This document shows positions 1-9,100 of a stretch of 64,000 nt of DNA, piece after piece (the stretch's first letter is position 1; every line of letters starts with the position of its first letter). Below the pieces are notes generated by a model. It did not search any database, was not told where the DNA came from, and worked only from the letters and a program-made list of their open reading frames with translations. The translations under genes were made by a program, and so were the position numbers. The stretch covers positions 7,689 through 71,688 of the forward strand of contig JBDHWC010000005.1 in NCBI GenBank assembly GCA_039809985.1, written 5' to 3'. Origin of the DNA: JAICJJ01 sp039809985. Lineage in GTDB: Bacteria; Chloroflexota; Chloroflexia; Thermomicrobiales; UBA6265.

Positions 1-771
1 GCGGAGGTCGGCGGTGGTGTCGCGGTGGTCGACGCGGCGCACGTCCTGCTCGATGATCGGGCCGGCGTCGAGGTCGGCGGTCACGTAGTGGGCGGTCGCG
101 CCGATCAGCTTGACGCCGCGGGCGTGGGCTTGGGCGAACGGGCGCGCCCCGGCGAACGCGGGCAGGAAGGAATGGTGGATGTTGATCGCCCGGTTCTGCC
201 AGCGGGCGACGAAGGCCGGGGAGACGATCTGCATGTAGCGGGCGAGGACGACGAGGTCGATGTCGGCCTCGCGCAGGAGTCGTTCCTGCTCGACCTCGGC
301 CCGTGCCTTCGTCGCCGTCTCGACCGGCACGCAGTGGAAGGGGATGCCCCACGCCGCGGCGGCCTCGCCGAGCTCCGGGTGGTTGCCGATCACGACCGGA
401 ATCTCCGCCCGCAGGTCGCCGGCGCGTCGCTGCCAGAGCAGTTCCAGCAGGCAGTGCTCCTCGCGCGAGACGAGGATGCCGATGCGCGGCAACTGGTTGG
501 CGGCGACGAACCGGGCCTCCATGCCCCAGGCGTCGGCGGTCGGATTGAACGCCCGGCGCAAGTCGTCGATCCGCTCGCCGAGCCGGGGCAGGTCGAATTC
601 CACCCGGAGGAAGAAGCGGCCTCCTTCCGGGTCGGTGGTGTGCTGGTCGGAATGGACGATGTTCGCCCCATGCTCGAACAGGAAGCGCGAGACCGCGGCG
701 ATGATGCCGGGCTGGTCGGCGCAGCGGACGACGAGCCGGCCGTGGTCGGCGGTCGGGGCGAGGCGGCTCAC
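1..771 (-). CDS. purU: Formyltetrahydrofolate deformylase, 3' end cut by the window
   Basis: Hydrolyses 10-formyl-THF to THF and formate, supplying formate for PurT-dependent purine synthesis and balancing one-carbon pools; cytosolic. About 257 codons are visible and the C-terminus runs off the window. Residues about 10-85 form an ACT domain (CADQPGIIAAVSRFL, then GANIVHSDQHT). The rest is a formyl-transferase fold with the catalytic Asn-His pair in AINIHHSFLPAF and the later Asp in LDAGPIIEQD, as known for the family. The GTG at 771-769 is chosen because the ACT domain begins about 10 residues later and no ATG lies in frame just upstream; no strong ribosome site is seen. It is divergent from the J-domain gene across a 247-base gap. 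Confidence 0.93.
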   Translation of the reverse strand, partial: MSRLAPTADHGRLVVRCADQPGIIAAVSRFLFEHGANIVHSDQHTTDPEGGRFFLRVEFDLPRLGERIDDLRRAFNPTADAWGMEARFVAANQLPRIGILVSREEHCLLELLWQRRAGDLRAEIPVVIGNHPELGEAAAAWGIPFHCVPVETATKARAEVEQERLLREADIDLVVLARYMQIVSPAFVARWQNRAINIHHSFLPAFAGARPFAQAHARGVKLIGATAHYVTADLDAGPIIEQDVRRVDHRDTTADLR

Positions 772-1018
772 GCGGCGGCGACCGTCGCAGGGACGCAGGG
801 AAGGGGCACGGCCGGTCCTTTTCGCTATGCGATGCGCGGTTGAAGTGACGGCTGAGGATAGGCGCGTTGATCGCGGGGCGTCAATCACGGCGGGCCACCC
901 GCCAGTCCGCCCCGGAGGCACCGAATCGCGTACCCTATGACAGTCGGGGTCGTCGCGGCGGCCCTGCGTCGGGTCACCGGCCCGGCACGCGCCGGACCAG
1001 CGAGGGCCGCCACCGCCG

Positions 1019-1600
1019 ATGGTCATCCAGCTCCTCTACGGCATCGGGGCCAAGGACTTTGACGAGGCCAAGGGATTCCTGGTCCTGCCGTGCCAACGCT
1101 GCGGCACGACCGGCGTCTTCACCCTCTTCACCTCGAAGCGCAAGGTGACCTTCTACACGGTGCCGACGGCGACCGTGCGCGAGCAGGTGGTCGTCGAGTG
1201 CCGGACCTGCGGCCAGCGGTTCGGGGTGCCGGAGGAAGTGCGCGACGGCTTCCTCGCCAACCTGGTGAGCGAGCAGGAGGCACTGGCGCAGGTGCGCCAG
1301 CTCGGCGGCGTCCACGGCGGCGGCATCGTGGTGGCCGGGGCGCGGCGGTCGGCCGGGCCGACCTACTACCAGACGCTGCAAGTCGATCCCTCGGCGGACC
1401 CCGACGTGATCGACGCCGCCTTCCGGCGGCTGGCCTTGAAGTACCACCCCGACCGGTCGCCGGGCCCGGAGGCGGCGCAGAAGATGCGCGAACTGCTCGA
1501 GGCCAAGGAAGTGCTGGCCAACCCGGAGCGGCGTCGCGAGTACGACGCCTCGATCGGGATCATGCGCCGGCCGCCGGCGATGCGAGCCGACGAGGTCTGA
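1019..1600 (+). CDS. Zinc-ribbon / J-domain protein
   Basis: 193 residues. The N-terminal half holds two CxxC pairs (Cys25/28 and Cys61/64) that probably build one zinc ribbon. The C-terminal half (about 115-176) is a J domain with the HPD tripeptide at 143-145, which in the DnaJ family stimulates Hsp70 ATPase. No Gly/Phe linker or DnaJ central zinc domain is present, so this is a type III J-protein, not DnaJ itself. I infer that the ribbon binds a client or a nucleic acid and recruits DnaK to it. The ATG at 1019 has only a weak GAGGG about 12 bases upstream. It stands alone between divergent purU and a convergent secreted-protein gene. Confidence 0.82.
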   Translation: MVIQLLYGIGAKDFDEAKGFLVLPCQRCGTTGVFTLFTSKRKVTFYTVPTATVREQVVVECRTCGQRFGVPEEVRDGFLANLVSEQEALAQVRQLGGVHGGGIVVAGARRSAGPTYYQTLQVDPSADPDVIDAAFRRLALKYHPDRSPGPEAAQKMRELLEAKEVLANPERRREYDASIGIMRRPPAMRADEV

Positions 1601-1670
1601 CGCACTTCGGCTGGCGGGCGACGGAGTCGCGCGGCCCCACGGAACGTTCAGGCACCGGAGGCGCGGCGTC

Positions 1671-3341
1671 CTAGCCGCCGATCACCTCGACGCCGTTGTC
1701 CGGGGTGGGCGTGCCGCGGTCACGGTTCCGGTCTCGCCCTGCCGCCGGGGTGCCCGCCGCGCCGCTGCCGTCGAGAGCGGGGAGCGGGGCCGGGGCGCAA
1801 CGCTCCTTCCGAAGGCACGTCGCCTGGGCGTCGGCGAGTTGACCGACCGCGGCGAGGGCGACGGGCGACGTGCTCGCCAGTTCGACCCAGGCGACCCGCG
1901 CCCCGTTGCGAACGTAGATCCGGTACCCATTCAACGGGTCGTCGCCCGCGGTTGCGACGCGAAAGGTGGCGGAGGCGTCCCCGAGGCTCGGGGCGTCGCC
2001 GACCAGTTCGAACGCGGCGTACCCGGACGGCGGCGACGCCAGTTGCTGCGGGAGGCCCTGCAGCCACGCCTCGGCGTCGGTGTCGGCCGCGAACGCGAGC
2101 AGGCCGAGGTGGTAGGCGAGCGGCGGGCCGGCTGCCGCGGGCGTGCCGGGCGCGGCGTCGTTGGCGGTGGCGAGGTTGGCGGTGAACGTGCCGAGATAGG
2201 CGTCGGACGCGCCGCCGAAGGTCGCGGCGCGGGCGGCGGCGGCCTCGTCGCTCTCGCCGTAGCGGTCGACGACCGCGCTGCCGAGCAGGTCGTAGGCCTC
2301 GGTCGGCTTGACTCCCGTCGCGGACTCGCTCAGGTCGAGCGTCTGCGCCAACGGGCTGAGCCCGACGGTGGAGCCGGCGAGCAGCGAGGCGAGGCGTTGC
2401 TGGACCGCCAGGGCGGCGGCCTCCACCACGGCCTGGTCCGGCTCCTTGTTGGTGAGGTCGGCGAGCAGGATCATCGCCAGCACCCGGTCCTGGCGGAAGG
2501 TCACTCGCAGCCCGCGGTAGTCCGCGCCGGTGTTCTGGGCGGTGCCCTTGATGGCGTCGAGCTGGCTGGTGTCGCCGATCGTCACCGAGTCGATCGGCTT
2601 GGCGGTGCCGACGACCGAGCGGAAGGCGGCGTCGGCCTGCTGCGGCGTTTCGTAGGCGATGGCGAAGGCGCTGACCTGCACGTCGAAGCGGGTCGGGTCC
2701 GCGGCGTTGGGGACGGCCAGCCGGGCGTCGTAGCGCTGCTGCCAGCCGGCGGCCCGCAAGTCCTTCTGCGCCTTGGTGACGGCCTGCGCAGAGGTGTCGC
2801 CGCTTGCCTGCGCGGTGCGGAACGCCTCGTCCTGCAGCGAGTAGAAGCGCCCGTCGACGAAGCCGAGGTTGGGGATGGCGCTCCCGAAGTCGAACGGGAA
2901 GGGGACGACTTGGGCGAGGTCGAGGTCAGGCGTTCCCTGTCGTGGGGTTGGCGTGCCGCCGCCCCGGACGGTGAAATTGCCGACGAGAGCGTCGTTCACG
3001 TAGAGGGCGTACGTGCCCTCGGCCAGAGGCGTTGGCGGCTGTCCCTTGAAGCGGCCCCGCTGGTCGACGTCGACCGGGAAGCGGATCGCGGCCTTCTGCT
3101 CCGGCGCGACGGCGAGCTCGAGGGCGGTCGCGCCGGTGTTGACGCGCCCGGCGATCTGCGGGGTGGCGTTGGCGGTGGTCGGCGACGTGCTGGCGTCGAT
3201 GGCCTGTCCGTCGACGGTGATCTGGGTCAGGCCCGCCGGCAGACCGTCAGTGTACTGGGCCCGCGCCGCTGGAATGCCGGGACTGCCGGCGACGAGGAGC
3301 AGGCAGGCGAGCAGCGGAACCAGCCAGCGGAGGCGTTGCAC
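1671..3341 (-). CDS. Secreted protein of unknown function
   Basis: 556 residues, not recognised. It starts with a clear signal peptide (basic QRLRW, a Leu/Val-rich core, then an Ala-rich cleavage site ending ARAQ at about residue 30). A beta-rich domain of about 90 residues follows, then a TPTPRQGTP linker, a long alpha/beta body with FDVQVSAFAIAYETPQQADAAF, and a low-complexity Thr/Pro/Gly/Arg tail. One Cys pair lies near the end (TCLRKERC). The GTG at 3341 is chosen because GGGAGGG lies 6 bases upstream and the signal peptide starts there; the frame is open much further upstream but only through the neighbouring gene. The pattern suggests an extracytoplasmic protein, perhaps solute-binding or envelope-associated, but this is inference. 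Confidence 0.75.
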   Translation of the reverse strand: MQRLRWLVPLLACLLLVAGSPGIPAARAQYTDGLPAGLTQITVDGQAIDASTSPTTANATPQIAGRVNTGATALELAVAPEQKAAIRFPVDVDQRGRFKGQPPTPLAEGTYALYVNDALVGNFTVRGGGTPTPRQGTPDLDLAQVVPFPFDFGSAIPNLGFVDGRFYSLQDEAFRTAQASGDTSAQAVTKAQKDLRAAGWQQRYDARLAVPNAADPTRFDVQVSAFAIAYETPQQADAAFRSVVGTAKPIDSVTIGDTSQLDAIKGTAQNTGADYRGLRVTFRQDRVLAMILLADLTNKEPDQAVVEAAALAVQQRLASLLAGSTVGLSPLAQTLDLSESATGVKPTEAYDLLGSAVVDRYGESDEAAAARAATFGGASDAYLGTFTANLATANDAAPGTPAAAGPPLAYHLGLLAFAADTDAEAWLQGLPQQLASPPSGYAAFELVGDAPSLGDASATFRVATAGDDPLNGYRIYVRNGARVAWVELASTSPVALAAVGQLADAQATCLRKERCAPAPLPALDGSGAAGTPAAGRDRNRDRGTPTPDNGVEVIGG

Positions 3342-3442
3342 GCCGGACCCTCCCGATGGCACGAGCCGCGGGCGTTGGCGCGGCGACCGACGGACATGAT
3401 ACCCGAGGCTCCCGCGCCTCCCCCGACTGGCGGCGGCGTTGG

Positions 3443-4966
3443 TCACGGTCGGGCGGCGACGACGCGCATCACGAGCCAGTCGTCGTCCCGGTAGAGAACC
3501 CGCACTGGCGGGTCGTCGCCGGCGAGCCAGCGCTGCCACCCGATCCACTCGTGCGGGTTGCAGGCCAGCACGCGGACACCCGAGGCGTCGGCCAGCGCCC
3601 GGAGTTCCGCGGCGGTGAGGGGGGCCGAGAAGAAGCGCGCTGCGAGTGCCGCCTGTGCCCGTTCCTGCGGGAAGCCGAGCCAGCGAGGGTCGGAGCCGAC
3701 CGCGACCCGGCGGGTGGTCAGCCCTTCCCACCACCAGCCGACCGGCCAGCCGCGCTGGTTGGCGCGGACCGCGATCGTGCCGTCGTCCCCCAGCCCGGCC
3801 CGTGTCGCGGCGAGCAGCGATGGGGACGCCACGCGGTAGAAGGCGAAATAGCGACTCGCTGCCGCATCGCCCGCGAACATCAGCACCATGAGCACGGCGA
3901 TAGCGACCGCGCCCGTGGCCAGCCGCGCAGGCCGGGCCCACGAGGCGCGGCTCGCGGCTCGGAGGGCCACCACCAGTGCGCCGATCAGGGCCGGCGGCAG
4001 CAGGCGGGGTTCGGGGGCGACCAAGAAGAGCAGCCCGGGCACGGCGAGCAGACCGGCAGACGCCAGCCACCACGGCTCGCTCAGGCGCGGGCGGGCGGCG
4101 AGGGCGACCACCGCGACGACGGCGACGAGCACCCAGAGCAACGGGGCCTCGCGGGTGGCGTAGAGGAACGCGTCGCGGCGGCCGAGGCCGGAGGCATCGA
4201 GCGGGGGGGCGTAGCCGGCATGCCGGAAGGCCGCGAGGACGACCAGCGCCACCGCCGATGCCGGCAGCAGGGGCAGCAGCCCGTCGCACGCACCCCGCAC
4301 GGTGCGGTCGGCGGCGGGAACCCCGGCCAGATGCCAAGCCCAGACGGCCGCCGCGCAGATGAGCGCGAGCGGGCCGTAGACGTGGTGGGCGACGACGGCA
4401 ACGAGGAGCAGGGCGGCGAGTGTCACCCGCCGCCCCGGTGAGGGCCTGACGAGCGACTGGGCCTGCACCGCGGTCGCCGCCAGCATCGCGCCGAGGGCGA
4501 GCAGTTGCGGGTAGCCCCCGTAGGCGAGGGGCTCGGTCACGGCCGTGGCCGAGGCCGCGCCGGCGACGAGGCCGACCTGCCACAAGCCGATCAGGCTGAG
4601 TCTCGCCAGCGTCGCCGTGCCGATCAGCGTTGCGACCAGACTGAGCATGGCGACGATCTTGAGGCCGGTCATCGGTCCGGCGAGCGAGGCTGCGGCGGCT
4701 GTCAGGACCGGGACGAGCGGGGCGTAGGCTCCGTCGGTCGAGCGGCCGAACCCGGTCAGGCCGCGGCCGAGGGCGAGCCACTGGCCGCCGTCGAGTCCCG
4801 TCGGGAACGGCCCCATCTGCAGCCAGCGGCGCACCACGGCGAGCCCGAGCACGATCACGGTCGCGCCCCAGCCGATCGCCTCGGCGCGGGCGCAGGGGAC
4901 CGGCGGCCCGAACCGGGATACGAGCGCACGATTCGGATGGAGCGGGTTGGCGGACGGGTCTACCAT
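3443..4966 (-). CDS. Polytopic membrane protein, possible GT-C glycosyltransferase
   Basis: About 507 residues with roughly 10-12 hydrophobic helices. The segment PTGLDGGQWLALGRGL after the first helix resembles the acidic first external loop of GT-C glycosyltransferases, which use polyprenyl-phosphate-linked sugars. The C-terminal 130 residues are soluble (WPVGWWWEGLT, then CNPHEWIGWQRWLAGD) as in many such enzymes. The ATG at 4966 is preferred; a GTG two codons earlier is equally possible and neither has a good ribosome site. It is divergent from ada with only 56 bases between the starts. The family and sugar are unknown; a plain membrane protein of other function is not excluded. Confidence 0.7.
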   Translation of the reverse strand: MVDPSANPLHPNRALVSRFGPPVPCARAEAIGWGATVIVLGLAVVRRWLQMGPFPTGLDGGQWLALGRGLTGFGRSTDGAYAPLVPVLTAAAASLAGPMTGLKIVAMLSLVATLIGTATLARLSLIGLWQVGLVAGAASATAVTEPLAYGGYPQLLALGAMLAATAVQAQSLVRPSPGRRVTLAALLLVAVVAHHVYGPLALICAAAVWAWHLAGVPAADRTVRGACDGLLPLLPASAVALVVLAAFRHAGYAPPLDASGLGRRDAFLYATREAPLLWVLVAVVAVVALAARPRLSEPWWLASAGLLAVPGLLFLVAPEPRLLPPALIGALVVALRAASRASWARPARLATGAVAIAVLMVLMFAGDAAASRYFAFYRVASPSLLAATRAGLGDDGTIAVRANQRGWPVGWWWEGLTTRRVAVGSDPRWLGFPQERAQAALAARFFSAPLTAAELRALADASGVRVLACNPHEWIGWQRWLAGDDPPVRVLYRDDDWLVMRVVAARP

Positions 4967-5022
4967 CGTCACAGCGCGATCGAGGCGCGAGGGACGCCGA
5001 AGCGGACGACGAGGTGAGCAGC

Positions 5023-6099
5023 ATGGCCACGACGACGACAACCATCGACCGCGCCACGGCGGACAGCGCTCGCTGGGACGCGCTGGTCCGTCGGGACATC
5101 TCGGAAACCGGCCCGTTCGTGGTCGCGGTGCGCACCACGGGCATCTACTGCCGACCGAATTGCCCGGCCAAGCGGCCGAACCGGGAGAACGTCGAGTTCT
5201 TCGACGACCGGCGCGGGGCCGAGCGGGCCGGGTACCGGGCCTGCAAGCGTTGCCGGCCCGAGGTCGACGACCCGACGCCGGCGATCGAGCGCGCCGTGCA
5301 GGCCGCGACCCGGGTGCTCGACGACGCCGAGTCGCCGATGACCTTGGCCCGTCTCGCCGAGACGGTGGGGGTCAGCCCGGGCCACTTGCAGCGGGCGTTC
5401 ACCCGGACGGTCGGGCTGTCGCCGCGGGCCTACGGCGAGTCGGTGCGGGCCGAGCGGCTCCGCAAGGCGCTGGAGCGAGGTGAGGACGTGACAGGGGCGA
5501 TCTACGGCGCGGGGTTCGGCTCGACGAGCCGGGTCTACAGCACCGGGGACCGGGTGGTCGGCATGGCGCCGACGGCGTTCCGCAACGGCGGGGCGGGCGA
5601 GCGGGTCCGCTACGCGCTGGCGGACTCGAGTCTCGGCCGGGTGCTGGTGGCGGCGACGGACCGCGGCGTCTGCGCGATCGACATCGCGGACGACGACGCG
5701 TCGCTGCTCGCGGGGCTGCGGAAGCGGTTCCCACTGGCGGAGCGGGGCGGGGACGACGCCGAGTTCGCCGCGCTGGTGCAGAAGGTGGTCGGGTTGGTCG
5801 AGCGGCCGGCGTCGGCCGTCGACCTGCCGCTCGACCTGCGTGGCACCGCCTTCCAGGCCCGGGTCTGGCAGGCGTTGCGCAACATCCGGCCGGGCGAGAC
5901 GGTGACCTACGCCGAACTGGCCGAGCGGGTCGGCCGGCCGACGGCGGTGCGGGCGGTGGCGAACGCGTGCGGCGCGAACCGGGTCGTGGTCGCGGTGCCG
6001 TGCCACCGGGTGGTCGCCAGCGGCGGCGGGCTCGGCGGCTACCGTCTCGGTCTCGACCGGAAGCGCACGCTGCTGGCGCGGGAGGCGGAGAGCGCCTAG
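5023..6099 (+). CDS. ada: Bifunctional alkylation-response regulator / O6-methylguanine-DNA methyltransferase Ada
   Basis: 358 residues with the three Ada parts in order. The N-terminal zinc-bound methylphosphotriester acceptor has CRPNC then CKRC. An AraC-type helix-turn-helix lies at about 90-180 (LARLAETVGVSPGHLQRAF). The C-terminal methyltransferase carries the PCHRV acceptor Cys. In the known mechanism, methylation of the N-terminal Cys by phosphotriesters turns Ada into an activator of its own regulon, and the C-terminal Cys repairs O6-methylguanine suicidally. The ATG at 5023 is chosen over the GTG three codons upstream because GAGGTGA sits 5 bases before it. It ends 11 bases before the stop of the convergent glycosyltransferase gene. 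Confidence 0.95.
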   Translation: MATTTTTIDRATADSARWDALVRRDISETGPFVVAVRTTGIYCRPNCPAKRPNRENVEFFDDRRGAERAGYRACKRCRPEVDDPTPAIERAVQAATRVLDDAESPMTLARLAETVGVSPGHLQRAFTRTVGLSPRAYGESVRAERLRKALERGEDVTGAIYGAGFGSTSRVYSTGDRVVGMAPTAFRNGGAGERVRYALADSSLGRVLVAATDRGVCAIDIADDDASLLAGLRKRFPLAERGGDDAEFAALVQKVVGLVERPASAVDLPLDLRGTAFQARVWQALRNIRPGETVTYAELAERVGRPTAVRAVANACGANRVVVAVPCHRVVASGGGLGGYRLGLDRKRTLLAREAESA

Positions 6100-6110
6100 C
6101 GGGGAACCGA

Positions 6111-9100
6111 TCATCGCGGCTCCCCCGGCTGGTCGGGCGAGCGGACGACGACCGGCAGGCCGATCGCGTCGGTCAGCCGGTCGTCGCCGTCTTGGACGAG
6201 CCGGGCGGTGACGACGAGGTGGTAGCGGCCGGCGGCGAGCGAGGCGGGGACGTGGACGCTCGGCGCGTCGCAGGGTCCGGCCCCGCCCGCTGCCGCCACC
6301 GCGTGCGTCACCGGGTCGAGCAGTTGCCATGCGGCGCGGCAGGCAACGTCGTCGTCCAAACCGGAGACGCCGACGCTCAGTTCTGCCGAGCGGCCGACGA
6401 CGAGGTTCGGGCGTGCGTCGCGCAAGGTCAGGCGCACGGGACCCGCCCAGCGGAGCGTGTGGTCGGCATCGACCACCACCGGCGCGAGTTGGTAGCCGCT
6501 GCCGTAGGCGTGCTGCCAACCCGCGGGCGTCAGGTGGTGGAACCAGAAGGTCATCTCGTAGACGCCGGGCGGGACGTCGTTCCCGATCCGGTCGAGCCAC
6601 TCGAACGAGGCCGGGTCGCCCGGGCTGGTGCGCCGCTCGACGATCGGCGAGGCGAAGACCGGCCCGACCCACGGCTCTGGCGAGCCGGGCTGGCTCAGGA
6701 GGTACCAGCCGCGCACCGTCTCGTCGCCGCGGGTGACGAGCGTCGCCGCCACCGCGGCAAGGTCGTCGACGAAGGTGACGGACGGCGGCGGCGAGCGGAA
6801 GGGGACCGCGCCCGGATTGTTCACCGGCACCCCGCTCGACCCGTTGCACGCCGCCCAGCGCAGCGGCTGGCTGCCGGCGATCTGGTCGATGTCGGCGTCG
6901 GGGCCGACCACGTCAAGGTCGATCCGACAGGAGACGGCGTGGTCGCCGCTGAGGGCGGCGGTGACGAGGTAGTGGCCCGGCTTCGTCGGGCGCCACGTGG
7001 GGGCGGGGTCCGGCAGGTCGGCCGGGAAGTCCGCGTCGTTCCAGGCGCGGCAGCGGTCCGTGTCGCAGAGGAGGACGCGATCGCGCGTCGTCACCGGCAG
7101 CGGGACCGGCGTCGCCGACTGGTGCAGGAACTTGCCGGCAGCGTCCCACCACGTCAGCGAGAGCGCCGCCGGTCGAGTCAGCGAGAGGAGGGACGGCTCG
7201 CCGCCCGGGTTCTCCACCCCAACCCACGGCCCCCACGGCGAGTCCGGGGCGAGCAGCGTCGGGGCGTAGAGGGTCACCTCCGGTTCGACCACCGGCGCGG
7301 CCGGCTCTGTCAGTCGATAGACGACGGACGGCCCGAAGTCGCCCACCCGCGCGTAGGTGTCGGCCACGGCGGCGAGGGCCGCTTCGACCGCCGGCCAGTC
7401 CGCGGCCTGGTACTGGTCGCGGTGGACGACGAGGTAGCGCACGCCGAGTTGCCGCAGCAGCGGCAGCGAGTCCGGGCCGACGTGGCTGATGCGCCCGGTC
7501 TCGCTGCCGTCGGGTCGTGGCAGTGGCCCGACGAACCGCTCCAGCAGGTCGCTGTGGCTGCGCGGGATGAACCCGGAGTTGCCGTTGACCATCGGGTTCC
7601 AGTCGAGGGTCGACCAGTACATCGCGAGGCCGATGTGGCGGCGGACGCTGCTGGCGGCGGGGTCGGCGAAGATGCTCTCGGCCGGGAACTCCATCACCAC
7701 GCCGGGCGGCTGGGTGGCAAGCCAGGCGTGGGCAGCCGCCTCCGCCGGCGAGCGGTCGACTTCCTCGAGCGGGATCGGCACCGCAGCCAGTTCGACGAGG
7801 ACGAGGGCGGCGATCGCGACGCCGGTGACTGCCGGAATCCACCGGCCGACCCGGTCGCGGAGCGGCAGCCCGCGCTCCCACCGCAGCAGCGCGGCGAACC
7901 CGAAGCCGGCGAGGATCGCCAGCGCCAAGCCGACCAGACCGCCGAGCCGGGCCGGCACCCGCATCGCCCGGAAGAACGGAATGTGGTCGAAGAGGAAGCC
8001 GTAGGGGAGGGGTCGGCCGGAACCGTCGAGCGGGCCGAGCGTGGGGCCGAGCGACAGCACGAACGCCGCCGCCGCGACCCCGAGCATGGCGGCGAGGAAC
8101 CAGCGCTGCCTGCGCCAGCCGACGAGGCCCACGAGCGCGAAGACGAGGGCGACCGTGCCCGGGAAGAGCGCGTCCTCGATCACGATCTCCGGGTGCTGGT
8201 GGCCGTCGGCGTGGGGGGCGTGGCCGACGGTGGTCAGTGCCTCGTTCGGGCCCGGCCGCACGCCGAGCAGACGGTCGAGCGGAGTCGGCACCGCCCACGG
8301 CGCGATCTGGAGGTACGAGTCGGGGGTGGCCTTGTACTGCTCGGCCTCGGCCAGCGTGCGCTCGAGACCCTGCTCGTCGCGCACCTGCAGGTAGGGCCGG
8401 GTGAGCGGCAGGCAGATCACGGCGGCGACAATCGCTGCGACGGCGAGTGCGCGGTAGAGAGCGGGGCGGCGCAGGTCGGGACGCGCCAGCAGGGCGGCGG
8501 CCAGCGGCAGTGCGCAGAGCAGCGCGATCTGGACCGCGAAGTAGAAGCTGGTCAGGATCTGGATGGCTGCGAGCAGGCCGAGCAGGAGGCCGCGCCCGAT
8601 CGTCGGGCGCTCGAGCGTGGCCAGCAGCGCGAGCAGGATCCAGGGCAGCCACCCGCTCTGCAGCCAGTTCAGGTGCCAGAGGTGGACGTAGCGGAAGGCG
8701 AGGAACGCGTAGGCCAAGCCGCTCAGCAGCCCGGCGGCGCGACTGCCGGTCAGTCTCGTGACCAGGGCGTAGACGCCGGTGCCGGCGAGGACGAAGGAGG
8801 CGAGCACCATCAGGCTGTTGGTCAGGATCGGATCGCCGGTCAGGCGGTCGACCGGGGCGGCGAGGAGCGCGCCGGGGATGTTCGCGTCGGTGTAGGCGAG
8901 CGTCAGCGCGAACGGGTGGAAGATGTTCGCGCTGAAGAGATGGCGCGGGTCGGTCGCCAGCGCGTGCTGGACCCACTGCGACAGCCAGATCTGGAGGAGC
9001 GGGTCGAACCCGACCACGGTCGCGCTGCGCAGGTGGAGCGCGTAGGGCCAGGTCATGCCGACGGCGGCGACCGAGAAGAGCGCGGCCACCCCTGCGCCGA

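Noticed and set aside
1671..5144. A 1157-codon open frame on the minus strand spanning two genes
   Set aside because: Only the part from 3341 downward has a signal peptide, ribosome site and normal composition; the upstream part is the shadow of the membrane-protein gene.
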